Assembly: GCA_021324885.1 (NCBI GenBank)
Contig: JAJPIF010000014.1
Location: 62,001 to 126,000, forward strand
Origin: Pseudomonadota bacterium
GTDB taxonomy: Bacteria; Desulfobacterota; Binatia; Binatales; Binataceae
Reading direction: 5' to 3'
DNA length: 64,000 bases
Below the pieces are notes generated by a model that saw nothing but the letters and a program-made list of their open reading frames with translations, was not told the origin of the DNA and did not search any database. Numbering within the stretch: the first letter of the stretch is position 1; each line of letters opens with the position of its first letter. This document shows, piece after piece, positions 19,428 through 30,203 of this stretch. The position numbers and the translations under genes were made by a program.

Positions 19428-20612
19428 CTACCAGCGAGGTTTGGTGTCGAGCGGGACGCCGAGTGCGACCTTGCCGATAAATTCGCGGGCGCGGGTGTTG
19501 GATAGGGGATGGTTGATGCCGGCGCGGACGTCGCGAAACAGCCGCTCGAGCGGGTTGCGGCGCAAAAAACCGTGCGCTCCGGCGATCTCCATACAGTAGT
19601 CAACGATCCGGATCGCGTTGTTCACGGCTGCATACTTGGCGGTAATCAGGCGCGCCAGCCCCTGTTCGCCGGTGAATGATTCCCGATTTTCCACGTAATC
19701 GCGCGCCGTCGTCAGATACAGCGCGCGTGACTGCGCCAGCAGCACTTGTGCATCCGCGAACGCGAATTGGACGCCCGGCAAATAATTTATCGGCCGCTCC
19801 AGCATAAAGGGCTTGTGGCGCTGCGCGAATTCGCGGGTGAAATTCAGCGCCGCCGCCGCGACGCCCGTGTACACCGCGGCAATCGAAAGCTCGAACCACG
19901 CGAAAAGCGATATCGCTTCAGCGCCCAGCGGACCGACCGGACGCGGATCGGCCATCGCAGCGGCCGGCACGCGCACGTCCTTCAGGATCAAATCGTGGCT
20001 GGCGGTCGCGCGCATCCCCATCGCGTCCCAGCTTTCGATCAGTTGGAGACCCGGCGTGGTGCGTCCGACCACGAAGGTGGCGGAGCACAATTGTCCGTTG
20101 TTCTCCACCGTCGCCATCACCATGAAGTAATCCACCACCGGAGACAGGCTGGTGAACACCTTGCGCCCGTTGAGCACGTAGGCTTCGCCGTCGCGATGCG
20201 CCCTGGTGGCGAACAGTCCCCAATCGCCGCCGCCCTCGGGTTCACTGAGTCCGCCGCCGATAATCTTTCGCTGCCGGCCGACCAATTCAAGGAACAAGCC
20301 CTGCTCCGGACGCTCCTGTGGCGCGGCCCGTTCGACCATGCTGCCGAGGCCGAACAGATGCATGTTGATGGCGAGGGCGGTGGCGCCGCATCCCTGGGCC
20401 AGCCGCTCCTGGCAAGTCACGAAATCCAGCAGGTTCGCGCCCAGTCCGCCGTAACGTTCGGGAATCACCAGCGCGGTGTAACCTGATTGCTTCAGGGCCT
20501 CGATATTCTCGAAGGGAAAACTGTTTTCGCGATCGTAGCGCTCAGCGCGGGCGGCAAACTCGTCAGCGAGTTTCGCGGCCAGTTCAAGGAGTTGCTTTTG
20601 CTTATCGGACAT
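19428..20612 (-). CDS. Acyl-CoA dehydrogenase family protein
   Basis: Start ATG 20612 (MSDKQKQLLELAAKLADEFAARAERYDRENSFPFENIEALKQSGYTALVIPERYGGLG). The ORF-track N-terminal extension to 21278 is antisense to the UbiB-like gene and is rejected. Confidence 0.88.
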   Translation of the reverse strand: MSDKQKQLLELAAKLADEFAARAERYDRENSFPFENIEALKQSGYTALVIPERYGGLGANLLDFVTCQERLAQGCGATALAINMHLFGLGSMVERAAPQERPEQGLFLELVGRQRKIIGGGLSEPEGGGDWGLFATRAHRDGEAYVLNGRKVFTSLSPVVDYFMVMATVENNGQLCSATFVVGRTTPGLQLIESWDAMGMRATASHDLILKDVRVPAAAMADPRPVGPLGAEAISLFAWFELSIAAVYTGVAAAALNFTREFAQRHKPFMLERPINYLPGVQFAFADAQVLLAQSRALYLTTARDYVENRESFTGEQGLARLITAKYAAVNNAIRIVDYCMEIAGAHGFLRRNPLERLFRDVRAGINHPLSNTRAREFIGKVALGVPLDTKPRW

Positions 20613-20761
20613 CCGTAAATCCTGCGCCCCAAACCTTCGGGAAGACTGCGCCCGATCATGGCGCAAAATTCGTGCAGAATGCCAGCAGAACACCGAAATC
20701 CGCGAAATATCCCGACACCATCGCCAAGGAGTTGGAAAATCGATGCGTTCTTCCGGACATT

Positions 20762-22285
20762 TCATGCGCCGCGGGCGCCGCTCTTTCTCCTCGCTCCCAT
20801 CAGCGCATAAGGCATCATCGTCTGCATCATATCGACCTTCGAATCCAGGCTCTTGCCCAGACCGCTGAGCAGACCCATCACGCGGCTGACCAGCAGAATA
20901 TCTCCCGGCACTTCGACGATCGGGTTGGCGTGCAGCGCGCGCGGCAGTTCGTCGGACATCTCCTTCATCAGGTCCTGATCGGCATAGGCCTTGCCGCGCC
21001 GCACGACGTTGCCGACCAAAAGGTCCGAAACCTTGACCATCCCCTCCAATGAGCCGTCGCGCGTCCTGAATCCGAGGTCGGCAAAGGCTTGCATGATTGC
21101 GGCCTGATCGGAGGTCAGGACGGCGAGGGTAAGGCGCACGATGCCTTCGCGGAAGGCGGGCGGAAAGTCCTTGGCGAGGCCGAAATCCAACAGGATCAGC
21201 CTGGGCCCCGGCTGCACCAGGATATTGCCGGGATGGGGATCGGCCTGGAAAAACCCGTCGCGCAGAATCTGTTCGCAATAGATCTCGACCAGTTTCTGCG
21301 CAACCTGATGACGATCGATATTGGAGTCCTTGAGTTCGGTGATTTTCACCCCTTCCATGAATTCCATCGTGAGCACGCGGCGCGAGCTGTATTCCCAGTA
21401 AATCTTCGGCACCGCCACGTCAGGACGCGCCGCGAAGTTGCGCGCGATCCGCTCGCAGTTGCGTCCCTCGTTGATGAAGTCGAGTTCGAGGGGGATGTAT
21501 TTGAGCATCTCGCGCGCAACCACGGTGAAATCGAAATGCGGCTCCAGCCACGCCAGGATTCTCAGCACGAACGTCAGGTTGCGCAGATCAGCATGGACGC
21601 GCGACTCGATTCCGGGATATTGCACCTTGACGGCGCATCGGCGCCCGTCCGCCAGCCGCGCCTCGTGCACCTGGGCCAGCGAAGCGGACGCGATCGGCCG
21701 CTCATCGAAAAAGGCAAAGATGGCTTGCAGCGGCTTGCCCAATTCGCGCTCGATCTGGGCGCGGATCATTGCGAAGGGGCGCGGAGGAACGCGGTCATGC
21801 AGCACCGACAGAGTGTTCACCCATTCATCGGGCAGGATATCGGCGCGCGTACCGATGAACTGGCAGGTCTTGATCAGAAGACCTTCGAGCTTGATCGCAG
21901 TACGGTACAGCGCGCGCGCCGACCTGAGGTCATGACGCCGGTAGCGCTGGGCGGATTTGGCGCCGCTGACGAAGCGGCTCCATAACTGAATCGCTTTGTA
22001 ACCGGCATAAACCCGTGTCGCCAGGATCAGGACGATCGCGAACCGCCACATCCGCTCCCATCGTCCCACTTCTTCCAGGCTATAGCCGAAATTGCGGGTT
22101 ATGGTTTTGCTGCTGTTGGTAACTGACACACCACTATTCGTATCCAGGGTGACTCCGATTTTGCATCCAGGGCGACCCCGTGAGCCGCCCGCGCGATAAA
22201 TTCGCCGACACGCCCACTGTCGCCGCAAGCCGTCCCGGCATATTGTTGGTTTGGCGTCCAAACCTTCCGGGTCGCTCGAAAGCAA
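20762..22285 (-). CDS. ABC1/AarF/UbiB-family atypical kinase (start uncertain)
   Basis: PIASASLAQVHEARLADGRRCAVKVQYPGIE; GFFQADPHPGNILVQPGPRLILLDFGLAKDF. First ~60-80 aa look non-coding; true start perhaps near 22050-22135. Confidence 0.9.
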   Translation of the reverse strand: MLSSDPEGLDAKPTICRDGLRRQWACRRIYRAGGSRGRPGCKIGVTLDTNSGVSVTNSSKTITRNFGYSLEEVGRWERMWRFAIVLILATRVYAGYKAIQLWSRFVSGAKSAQRYRRHDLRSARALYRTAIKLEGLLIKTCQFIGTRADILPDEWVNTLSVLHDRVPPRPFAMIRAQIERELGKPLQAIFAFFDERPIASASLAQVHEARLADGRRCAVKVQYPGIESRVHADLRNLTFVLRILAWLEPHFDFTVVAREMLKYIPLELDFINEGRNCERIARNFAARPDVAVPKIYWEYSSRRVLTMEFMEGVKITELKDSNIDRHQVAQKLVEIYCEQILRDGFFQADPHPGNILVQPGPRLILLDFGLAKDFPPAFREGIVRLTLAVLTSDQAAIMQAFADLGFRTRDGSLEGMVKVSDLLVGNVVRRGKAYADQDLMKEMSDELPRALHANPIVEVPGDILLVSRVMGLLSGLGKSLDSKVDMMQTMMPYALMGARRKSGARGA

Positions 22286-22407
22286 ACCGGTGGCGTCAGC
22301 GTTGATTGTACTTGAACGCGGAATTTACTTACAGTCGAACGGTCCGGCGATCGCGTGATCGGCGGGCGTGCGCGGCAATCCCGAGGGTCTGGCCGGATTC
22401 GATTTGA

Positions 22408-23754
22408 ATGACAGCGCAAAACACAACTGAAGTCCCGGACGCGAAGCTGGCGGATCGGCGGGGTCCGATCATCAGCCGGATCACGCGGCGTTACTATGTG
22501 CTGTGGTGGGTTTACGCGTTTGGCGGCGGGTTTGTGTTCGGCGTCTATCCCCTGTTTTTGCGATCGCGGGGACTGTCGGAACTGGAGACCAACAGCGTCC
22601 TGGCAACTTACTTCCTGGTGACGTTTCTCACCGATGTTCCCACCGGGGCCTTTGCCGACGCGCTCAGCCGGCGCGCGGCCTTCGTGCTCGGATGCTCGCT
22701 GCGCACATTTTCCTTCGCGCTGTATTTTTTCGCCCATCATTATCTATTGTTCCTGCTCGCCGAGAGCATCGACGCCGTCGGCACCACCTTTTGCAACGGC
22801 GCGATCGACGCGTGGGCGGTGGACTCGCTCGACCACGCCGGTTTCACCGGGCTGAAGGATCGAATCTTCTCGCGCGTATCTCAGCTCACCACCGCCGGAT
22901 GGCTGCTCTCCGCGATGATTGGTTCGTACGTGGCCAACGTCAATCTCGCGTGGCCATGGCTCCTTGGCTCTGCCGGATACCTGACCAGCCTGTTCGTGGG
23001 CGCGGCGCTGATGCGCGGAGGCCCGGAGAAAATCGCGGCGCGCCCGGCGCTGGCCGAATTGATTTACCAAGTGGCCCAGCGCACGCGCGGTGGGTTGCGC
23101 GACGGATTTAGCATCCGTCCGGTCCTGCTGCTGGCGCTGGCCGGCGCGGTCCAGGTGGCGGCCTGGGCGCCATACTTTATGTTCTGGCCCCAGTATTTTC
23201 ATGAAAACCTCGGCGTCGCGATCTGGATGATCGGATGGCTTTACTGCCTCTTCAGCACCGGACGGCTAACCGGCGCCGAATTGATCGTGCGGTTTCAGCC
23301 GGCGAGCTCCAACCGCGCGTCATTGTTAACGATGCTTGCGCTGGGCACCGGGAGCATGCTGCTGGGCGCCGCGCTGACGCACAACCTGGAAGCGACGCTG
23401 GCGATGCTGTTCGCGATGAACATGTGCAGCGGGGCGCTGCAACCGGTCAGCCAGGCCTGGATCAACGAACATCTGGAGGCGCGCAACCGCGCCACGCTGC
23501 TGTCGTTTCAAAGCACGTTCGCGACCTTTGGCGGTGCGATGGGCCTGCTGCTGTGCGGATGGATATCTGATCGGCATGGACTGCTGGCGGGATGGACCGC
23601 GGCGGGAGTGATCGGCTTGTGCCCGGCGGTCTTTTACTGGATGCTGCGGGGCGAAAAGGTGCGCGGCGCGGCGATGCCCGAGTCCGCCGCTGAGACGCGT
23701 CAGGCAGCGCAGACCCGTCGCGCGGCGGCCGACGCTTCGTCCGTCGCGCAATAG
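22408..23754 (+). CDS. MFS transporter
   Basis: Twelve-TM-type pattern; YFLVTFLTDVPTGAFADALSRRAAFVLGCSLRT resembles MFS motif A. Confidence 0.88.
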   Translation: MTAQNTTEVPDAKLADRRGPIISRITRRYYVLWWVYAFGGGFVFGVYPLFLRSRGLSELETNSVLATYFLVTFLTDVPTGAFADALSRRAAFVLGCSLRTFSFALYFFAHHYLLFLLAESIDAVGTTFCNGAIDAWAVDSLDHAGFTGLKDRIFSRVSQLTTAGWLLSAMIGSYVANVNLAWPWLLGSAGYLTSLFVGAALMRGGPEKIAARPALAELIYQVAQRTRGGLRDGFSIRPVLLLALAGAVQVAAWAPYFMFWPQYFHENLGVAIWMIGWLYCLFSTGRLTGAELIVRFQPASSNRASLLTMLALGTGSMLLGAALTHNLEATLAMLFAMNMCSGALQPVSQAWINEHLEARNRATLLSFQSTFATFGGAMGLLLCGWISDRHGLLAGWTAAGVIGLCPAVFYWMLRGEKVRGAAMPESAAETRQAAQTRRAAADASSVAQ

Positions 23755-23816
23755 CTCGTGACTATTGCATCCATAGCAACACAGCGGTGAGGCTTGCGCC
23801 GGTTGCGTTGAGCGGC

Positions 23817-24689
23817 TCAAGGCTGGCGGGCGCGGCTGATTACTTCCTTGCTGCTGTCGTACGCGGTTCGGGCCGCCTCCGCAATCGGAAGTTCCTGCTG
23901 CTGCGGTGAGATGATCTCCACCGAGATGGGTGCGTTGACGCCAATCTGATCGAGCAGGCGGACAAAGTCGATCAGCGGAAACACTCCCTTGCCCGGCGCA
24001 CATCGATGGAGCGTGTCATACAGCATATCCGTCTGGCTGGCGGCCATCCTGGGCGCATCGTCGAACTGTATGGCCACGATTTGATCGGGCGGCACGCAAC
24101 GCAGCGTCGCGGCGTCGGCGCCGCTGTGGAAATAATGCCACGAATCAACCAGCAGCCCGCCGTTGCGCCGCCCGGCCATCCGGCAGATTTCCCACGCCGT
24201 TGCGGGGTCGGGGATTCCAGTCCAGGGTAGAAATTCGATGGCGACGAGCAGTCCATGGGCCGCTGCGCGATCGCACAGCGCCGCGAATCGCTCCGCCGCT
24301 GCTTCGATCGGCTCCATCTCGGGGGCTGGGCGCAACTCCCCGACGTTGATGTGCCGCGGGCCGAAAGTATCGGCCATCCGGTACATCCGATCTTCGATTT
24401 TACGTGCTGCCGCGCCGCGCTCACCGCCATGCGCCCAGTCGGAGACGAACTCCAATTCGGCGATGCCAATCCCATGGTCATTGAGAATGGAGCGCATTTC
24501 CGCGTCGCTTAATCCTGCCGCCCGGCAGGTATCGTAATCCTCCGCTGTCCAACCGATCCCGGCAAAACCCGCCGCAGCGGCCGCCGCCACGCGCTGCGCA
24601 AAGGAATGGCGCGCCGGCTTCATCACATCGGCGCCTGAAATCGTGTAATGGCTGGCAATCAGATCATCGGGACCAAGCGCGCGGTCCAT
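23817..24689 (-). CDS. Sugar phosphate isomerase/epimerase-like TIM barrel protein
   Basis: AAAAAGFAGIGWTAEDYDTCRAAGLSDAEMRSIL; LLVAIEFLPWTGIPDPATAWEICRMAGRRNGGLLVDSWHYFHSGAD. Confidence 0.82.
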   Translation of the reverse strand: MDRALGPDDLIASHYTISGADVMKPARHSFAQRVAAAAAAGFAGIGWTAEDYDTCRAAGLSDAEMRSILNDHGIGIAELEFVSDWAHGGERGAAARKIEDRMYRMADTFGPRHINVGELRPAPEMEPIEAAAERFAALCDRAAAHGLLVAIEFLPWTGIPDPATAWEICRMAGRRNGGLLVDSWHYFHSGADAATLRCVPPDQIVAIQFDDAPRMAASQTDMLYDTLHRCAPGKGVFPLIDFVRLLDQIGVNAPISVEIISPQQQELPIAEAARTAYDSSKEVISRARQP

Positions 24690-24765
24690 TGGGATCTCCT
24701 CGAATCTTAACCTGCAGCGTTCCCCATCCTCATTCGGTCAGAAAGAAGGCAAAGGATGAGGCGGT

Positions 24766-25935
24766 CTAGCCGGGACCGCCCTCCGCCGCGGCCGTCTCCG
24801 TACCGTGGTTTACGGTCAGACCTTTGCGCACGCGCACACGCAGCGTGGGACGGCCGGGAACCTCGACCTTGAGGCTGCGATAGCCGCCGCGTTCCGGATC
24901 GGGAGAGGTAAATCCGAGGGTGTACTGCTGGCGCAACTCCTCGCTGATCGATTTGGTCGCCTGGCTCAGCAACTCGCCGTCTCCCACCTCGCGGATGATG
25001 TAGGTCTTGGCTCCGGTTTCGGTGGACAGGATCTGGAGCGTGCGGGCGTCAACCCGGTCGTCGGAAGAGCCGCCCAGCAAAAAGGGACCAAAGACAACGC
25101 CGATGCCGGGCGTTGACACATTGGGATCGCCGATTCCGATCGAATACACCAGCACGCCCTGACGCCGGGCCTGCGCGACCACCTGGTCGATGCTCGACGA
25201 GCTGGCCGTATCCATCCCGTCGGTGACGACGAGCAGCGCCTTTTTATCGTAGCGCCCGCGCTGCACCATTATCAGGCCGTCGAGAATAACGTCGTACAGC
25301 GCCGTGCGTCCGTAAGCATGCAGCAGTGCCAGCCGGCTCATCACCGCCGCATGATCGGTAGTGAATGGCTGGAGCAGGTAGGGGTTGTCAGAAAAGGCAA
25401 ACAGAAAAACGTCGTCGCGGGGATTGAGATCGTTGATAAACTCGGCAATCGCGGCTTTGGCCTGAGGGATTTTGGGTTCCATGCTGCCCGAAGTATCGAC
25501 CAGGATGCCGATCGAAACTGGAGCGTTAAGGTCCTTGCGGAAAAACTCGATGGGACGCTGCTGGCCGTCCTCGTAAAGACGGAAATCGTCCTTGGTGAGG
25601 TCGGTGATGTGGCTTCCAGTCTGATCAGTCACGGTAACCGTGGCCTGAGCATAGCCCGGCTGCGCGCGAAGTTGGCGCGAAGGAATTTCCAACTCCGGTC
25701 CGACCTGAGGAGCCAGACCCGGAATGGGCGCCGGCAACGCCGCCTGGGGCTGGCGCGGACCCGCCGGTATTTCCAGGACTGAACTGCCGCCTGATCCCTG
25801 GCTGTGGGGTATGATCGGAGCGGGCTCGACCCCGTCCTGTTGCGCCAGGGCGATAGCATACATCAACAATGAAACTGACGTTGCCAAAACCACCAGAGAT
25901 AACGATCTCAGCGCGCCCGTTTTGGTTGCTCTCAC
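24766..25935 (-). CDS. VWFA-domain secreted protein
   Basis: Signal sequence; MIDAS motif SIGILVDTSGSMEPKIPQAKAAI; LLVVTDGMDTASSS; EDGQQRPIEFFRKDLNAP as in acidobacterial-type VWFA-related proteins. Confidence 0.85.
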   Translation of the reverse strand: MRATKTGALRSLSLVVLATSVSLLMYAIALAQQDGVEPAPIIPHSQGSGGSSVLEIPAGPRQPQAALPAPIPGLAPQVGPELEIPSRQLRAQPGYAQATVTVTDQTGSHITDLTKDDFRLYEDGQQRPIEFFRKDLNAPVSIGILVDTSGSMEPKIPQAKAAIAEFINDLNPRDDVFLFAFSDNPYLLQPFTTDHAAVMSRLALLHAYGRTALYDVILDGLIMVQRGRYDKKALLVVTDGMDTASSSSIDQVVAQARRQGVLVYSIGIGDPNVSTPGIGVVFGPFLLGGSSDDRVDARTLQILSTETGAKTYIIREVGDGELLSQATKSISEELRQQYTLGFTSPDPERGGYRSLKVEVPGRPTLRVRVRKGLTVNHGTETAAAEGGPG

Positions 25936-26109
25936 GACGGTTACCCCCGCGTAATCATCTTGCTACTTGCATAGGGTGGCGGCAAGCTACTGCTGTATAC
26001 GCGAGCGCAATCAGCGCAACTTTTTTCCGCAAAGGCGAAGGTGGAGGGAAAGCGCGGTTGACAGGATCCGAGTAATTTGTCCGATTCGGCGCCAATTTCC
26101 TCTCTCAGG

Positions 26110-27021
26110 ATGGGAACCATGACCGCGGCCGAGCCGTGGCACTTTGAGCGGATTTCGCTGCGCAACGGAATCGGGTTGCGCGCCGCGGTGGCGGGCGACG
26201 GTCCGCTGGTCATCATGCTCCATGGTTTTCCCGAGAGCTGGTACTCATGGCGCCATCAGTTGCGCGCCCTGGCGCCCCTTTATAAGTGCGTCGCTCCCGA
26301 ATTGCGCGGCTATGGCGAAAGCGACGCCCCGCACGGAATCCACCACTACCGTGTCGAGGAGTTGGTTGGCGACCTGCGCGGCGTCATCCATCATTTCGGA
26401 TGCGAGCGGGCGGCGGTGATTGGGCATGATTGGGGCGGAGCGATTGCGTGGGTGGCATCGCTTATGCACCCTGAGGTAATTGAACGGCTGGTGATACTGA
26501 ATTGTCCACATCCGCGCCAGATGCGGCGGCTTCTGCGCTCAAATTTCAGGCAGTTGCTCCGCAGTTGGTATATTTTCTTCTTCCAGCTCCCGTGGCTACC
26601 CGAACTGGTACTGCGCGCCGGCAATTTCTTTCTGCCGCTACAGGCGATGCGCGCGGGCGCGGTTCACAAAGAAGCTTTCAGCGATCAGGACCTGGAGCAT
26701 TTCCGCCAGGCGCTAAGCCGGCCCTATGCGCTGACCGCCGCTCTCAATTACTACCGTGCGCTGGCGCGCCGGGATTTGACCGGCGAGCCGCCTGCGGGTC
26801 ATTGGCTGGCGCGAAAAGTGGCGGCGCCGACCCTGCTCATCTGGGGCGAGCAGGACATCGCCTTGACCCGCGAGTTGACCTGCGGGATGGAAGATTTGTT
26901 TGCGCGCGACTTTACCATTAAGTATGTGGCGGACTCCGGTCATTGGGTGCAGCAGGAAAAGCCCGAACTGGTCAATCAATTGATCACCGAGTTTCTCTCC
27001 ACGCCGGTTGCGCAGGCCTGA
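26110..27021 (+). CDS. Alpha/beta hydrolase (epoxide hydrolase/haloalkane dehalogenase-like)
   Basis: PLVIMLHGFPESWYSWRHQLRALAPLYKCVAPELRGYGESD; AVIGHDWGGAIAW nucleophile elbow (GHDWGG). Confidence 0.88.
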   Translation: MGTMTAAEPWHFERISLRNGIGLRAAVAGDGPLVIMLHGFPESWYSWRHQLRALAPLYKCVAPELRGYGESDAPHGIHHYRVEELVGDLRGVIHHFGCERAAVIGHDWGGAIAWVASLMHPEVIERLVILNCPHPRQMRRLLRSNFRQLLRSWYIFFFQLPWLPELVLRAGNFFLPLQAMRAGAVHKEAFSDQDLEHFRQALSRPYALTAALNYYRALARRDLTGEPPAGHWLARKVAAPTLLIWGEQDIALTRELTCGMEDLFARDFTIKYVADSGHWVQQEKPELVNQLITEFLSTPVAQA

Positions 27022-27063
27022 ACCATTGATGTGCAGCCATTGCCAGGTTTTGAAGGGTAACTG

Positions 27064-27873
27064 ATGAAGCGACGGTTTGTTGCAGCCGCCCTGACGGCGC
27101 TCCTTATAATCGTGATGCCCTGGACGGCTCGCGGCCAGAATGTCACGCCCGAAAGCCTCGGCAGTTCCGGGCTGATTGTGGCGGGAGCCGCCGGGGATCG
27201 GCGCGCGGTTGGGATCGGATTTTTCGTCGAGGTTCCCAGCCGCAGTTTCAAGGGCCAATCCTTCATCTACCTGGTCACGGCGCGTCATGTGCTGCTCGAC
27301 AGCTCCGGCCGTCCGCTGCCGCGGATTTCGTTTGTGATCGCGCATGGCAAGGCCGGCGGGCCGGTCACCTCATCACTGCCCTCAGCCGATCAATGGTATT
27401 TCGACCCGCACGACCGCTTTGCGGATGTCGCGGCGCTGCCGTTTTCGCCGCCTGGCGTGGATTTCACCACCGTTCCAATCGGCAGCGTGCTGGAGGGATC
27501 GGGTTCGGAAAATCTGGGCGCCGACGCCTATTACGTGTCGTTGCTGAACGATGAACAGTCCGCCCCGATTATGACGGTTCACTTCGGCCGGGTTTCCGTG
27601 GCCGATATGGTGGCGGGGAACATCCCGGGCGTTGGCCCGCAGCATCTATGCTTCCTTGAGGGATTGAGCGCGCCGCAACTGAGCGGGTCGCCCGTCTATA
27701 TCCGCGGCGCCGACCGCATCTGGCTGTGGGGCTTGATCGAGGCGAAATCCTCGATGGAAGCGGCGGGCAATGGCGGGACACCAGGCATGATCGGCGTCCT
27801 GCCGGCCCTGAAAATTGCCGAGACCGTCAAGGCGATGGCTGCCGCCCAGGATCGCCATGCGTCCAATCTTTGA
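27064..27873 (+). CDS. Secreted trypsin-like peptidase candidate
   Basis: Signal peptide; possible triad His in YLVTARHVLLD, Asp in DRFADVAALPF, Ser in QLSGSPVYI. Confidence 0.5.
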   Translation: MKRRFVAAALTALLIIVMPWTARGQNVTPESLGSSGLIVAGAAGDRRAVGIGFFVEVPSRSFKGQSFIYLVTARHVLLDSSGRPLPRISFVIAHGKAGGPVTSSLPSADQWYFDPHDRFADVAALPFSPPGVDFTTVPIGSVLEGSGSENLGADAYYVSLLNDEQSAPIMTVHFGRVSVADMVAGNIPGVGPQHLCFLEGLSAPQLSGSPVYIRGADRIWLWGLIEAKSSMEAAGNGGTPGMIGVLPALKIAETVKAMAAAQDRHASNL

Positions 27874-28039
27874 TTGCGACATTCCGCGTTGATTCAAAAC
27901 CTGCTTCCGGTCCGCTTGCACGAGCCGGAACAGGAAGGTGATGGGAACGGCTGCGCTCCGTTGCACTTCCGGGTAATTGAAGTCGCAAGGGCTTTGGTAC
28001 ACTCTTTCAGGGTGACCGGTTTAACCGACGCTTTCGTTT

Positions 28040-29296
28040 ATGCATGCTCTCGTAGGTCAAAATTTTCTCGATGATCTGGCGCTGGTGTTGTGCGTGGCGG
28101 CGGTTGCGACGGTGTTCTTCCAGTTGCTGCGCCAGCCGTTGGTGGTCGGCTACCTGGTCGCCGGAATGGTCGTGGGGCCGCACGTTCCACTGCCGATTTA
28201 CGTCAATCCCGAGCGGATTCGGGAAATCTCCGACCTCGGAGTTATCCTGCTGATTTTTTCGATCGGCCTGGAATTCAGGTTTCGCCGCCTGCTGCGCCTC
28301 GCACCCACTGCCGGACTGGTCACCCTGTTCCAGGTCACAACCATGATTGTGCTGGGGTACACGGCGGCACGCTGGATGGGCTGGACGCCGATGGAAGCGC
28401 TATTCACCGGCGCTATCGTTTCCATTTCCAGCACCACGGTCGTGGCCAAAGCCTTCGAGGAGCATAGGGTCGAAGGCCGCGTCCGCGAGTTGTCCCTGGG
28501 AATACTTCTGGCCGAGGACCTGACGGCGATCATCCTGCTTGCCGTGCTGGCCACGCTGGCGGGAGGAGAGGCGTTCACGCTCTATTCATTTTCTCTGACC
28601 GGGGGACGGCTGATTGCCTTTCTGGCCGGGCTCGCCGCTATTGGATACCTGATCGTGCCTTACGCGATTGCTGGCGTGGCGCGTTTGGGGCGCGCCGAAA
28701 CGCTGCTGATCGCCGCGGTCGGGGTCTGCTTTGCGTTCGCGATGACGGCGGCGCAGGCGGGTTACTCGGTCGCGTTGGGGGCGTTTGTAGCGGGTTCGCT
28801 GGTGGCGGAATCCGGCTACGGCGCCAAGGTCGAACAGGAGATCGGGCCGGTGCGCGACATCTTCGGCGCCATTTTTTTCGTCTCGGTCGGGATGCTGATT
28901 CAGCCCAATCTGCTGATCCAGCATTGGCGCGCGGTAGCCCTGATCACCAGCGTGGTGGTCGCGGGCAAAATCATGGGAGTCTCGGGCGCCGCGATGGCGA
29001 TCGGCGAGCGCCCCACGGTCGCGATCAGGACCGGGTTTGCGCTGGCCCAAATCGGTGAATTCTCCTTCATCATCGCGGAGGTCGCCCGCTCAAACGGCGC
29101 CGGACGGGATTTTCTGTATTCGATGGCGGTCGCGGTTTCGACCATCACGGCCTTCCTGACCCCCTTCCTGATCCGCGCCTCCGAACCCGCCGCCCAACTG
29201 ATCGAGCGCACGGTCCCGGCCCCGCTCGCCGCCGTAGTGGCCCAATACGTAGGCTGGGCCGGCCGCCTGCGCGGTAACCTGCGGATCGAAGAGTGA
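28040..29296 (+). CDS. CPA2 family cation:proton antiporter (KefB-like membrane domain)
   Basis: VVGYLVAGMVVGPHVPLP; DLGVILLIFSIGLEFRFRRLLRLAPTAG; FTGAIVSISSTTVVAKAFEE. Confidence 0.9.
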   Translation: MHALVGQNFLDDLALVLCVAAVATVFFQLLRQPLVVGYLVAGMVVGPHVPLPIYVNPERIREISDLGVILLIFSIGLEFRFRRLLRLAPTAGLVTLFQVTTMIVLGYTAARWMGWTPMEALFTGAIVSISSTTVVAKAFEEHRVEGRVRELSLGILLAEDLTAIILLAVLATLAGGEAFTLYSFSLTGGRLIAFLAGLAAIGYLIVPYAIAGVARLGRAETLLIAAVGVCFAFAMTAAQAGYSVALGAFVAGSLVAESGYGAKVEQEIGPVRDIFGAIFFVSVGMLIQPNLLIQHWRAVALITSVVVAGKIMGVSGAAMAIGERPTVAIRTGFALAQIGEFSFIIAEVARSNGAGRDFLYSMAVAVSTITAFLTPFLIRASEPAAQLIERTVPAPLAAVVAQYVGWAGRLRGNLRIEE

Positions 29297-29434
29297 TACC
29301 CAATTGGATCTTCTCTTCCTAACGGCAGGACGGCCTCTTGCGGCCCCCAGGCTTCCACGGCGCTATCAGTCGGCGCACGATCGGTAAATAAATATTCAGC
29401 GCAGAGCGTTTGGTCATGTTGAAAGGTCCGAGTC

Positions 29435-29932
29435 ATGGACGTCAAACCAATCGGAGCCGATGAGGGTCTGATCTATCGCGACCTGCGGCTGCGCGCGCTG
29501 GCGGACTCCCCCGACGCTTTCGGCGACACTTTGGAACACGCCCTTGGCACGCCACGGGAAACATGGATCGAAAGAGCGCGGGAGATCGCCGCTGACGGAG
29601 GCCACGAGCAACTGTTCATCGCGCGCGATAATGGAATCCCCTGCGGCACCACATACGTGCGGATGGCATCAGGTGTTGCTCACATCTACGCAATGTGGGT
29701 CGATCCGGCCTTCAGGCGACGTGGCATCGCGTCGGGCCTCCTCGCTACCGCAACCGCGTGGGCCGAGAATCGAGGCGCAACGCTCCTGGAGCTTTGGGTG
29801 ACGGCGGGCAATGACGGCGCTGCCAGATTATATGAGCGGGCTGGCTTCCAACTCACCGGCCGGCAAGACGCTTTACGTCCCGGCTCAAAGCTGAAAATCC
29901 ATGAAATGGCGCGCCAGTGCGGCAGAAGATGA
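29435..29932 (+). CDS. GNAT family N-acetyltransferase
   Basis: MWVDPAFRRRGIASGLLATATAWAENRGATLLELWVTAGNDGAARLYERAGFQLTG. Confidence 0.88.
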   Translation: MDVKPIGADEGLIYRDLRLRALADSPDAFGDTLEHALGTPRETWIERAREIAADGGHEQLFIARDNGIPCGTTYVRMASGVAHIYAMWVDPAFRRRGIASGLLATATAWAENRGATLLELWVTAGNDGAARLYERAGFQLTGRQDALRPGSKLKIHEMARQCGRR

Positions 29933-30203
29933 GCCTCGCTTAACGCTTGGGGCCGCGGGGAAGTTGAAGTCTGGGGTCGTCCACGCGATGCCACAGGCCC
30001 TTGGCGCTGCCGCCGGCGAGGTCAAACGGACCCCGCACCGCGTCTTTGAAACATCCGCGAGTATGCAAACGCGCATCCCGGATTGCGCCGACGCCGCCAG
30101 CGCGTTGATAGCCCGCCCCCCGCGGCTACTTGCTTTACTCGGCGCGAGCGGTTACCAACAATAGGTCCGATAGCCGCGCTTGCGGCGGCGATCCACCAAG
30201 TGC

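Noticed and set aside
20613-21278. N-terminal extension of the acyl-CoA dehydrogenase ORF
   Set aside because: Overlaps the confident UbiB-like gene on the same strand in another frame; ATG 20612 gives a normal ACAD N-terminus.
28586-29445. Antisense ORFs within the CPA2 antiporter
   Set aside because: Arg/Pro/Gln-rich shadow translations.
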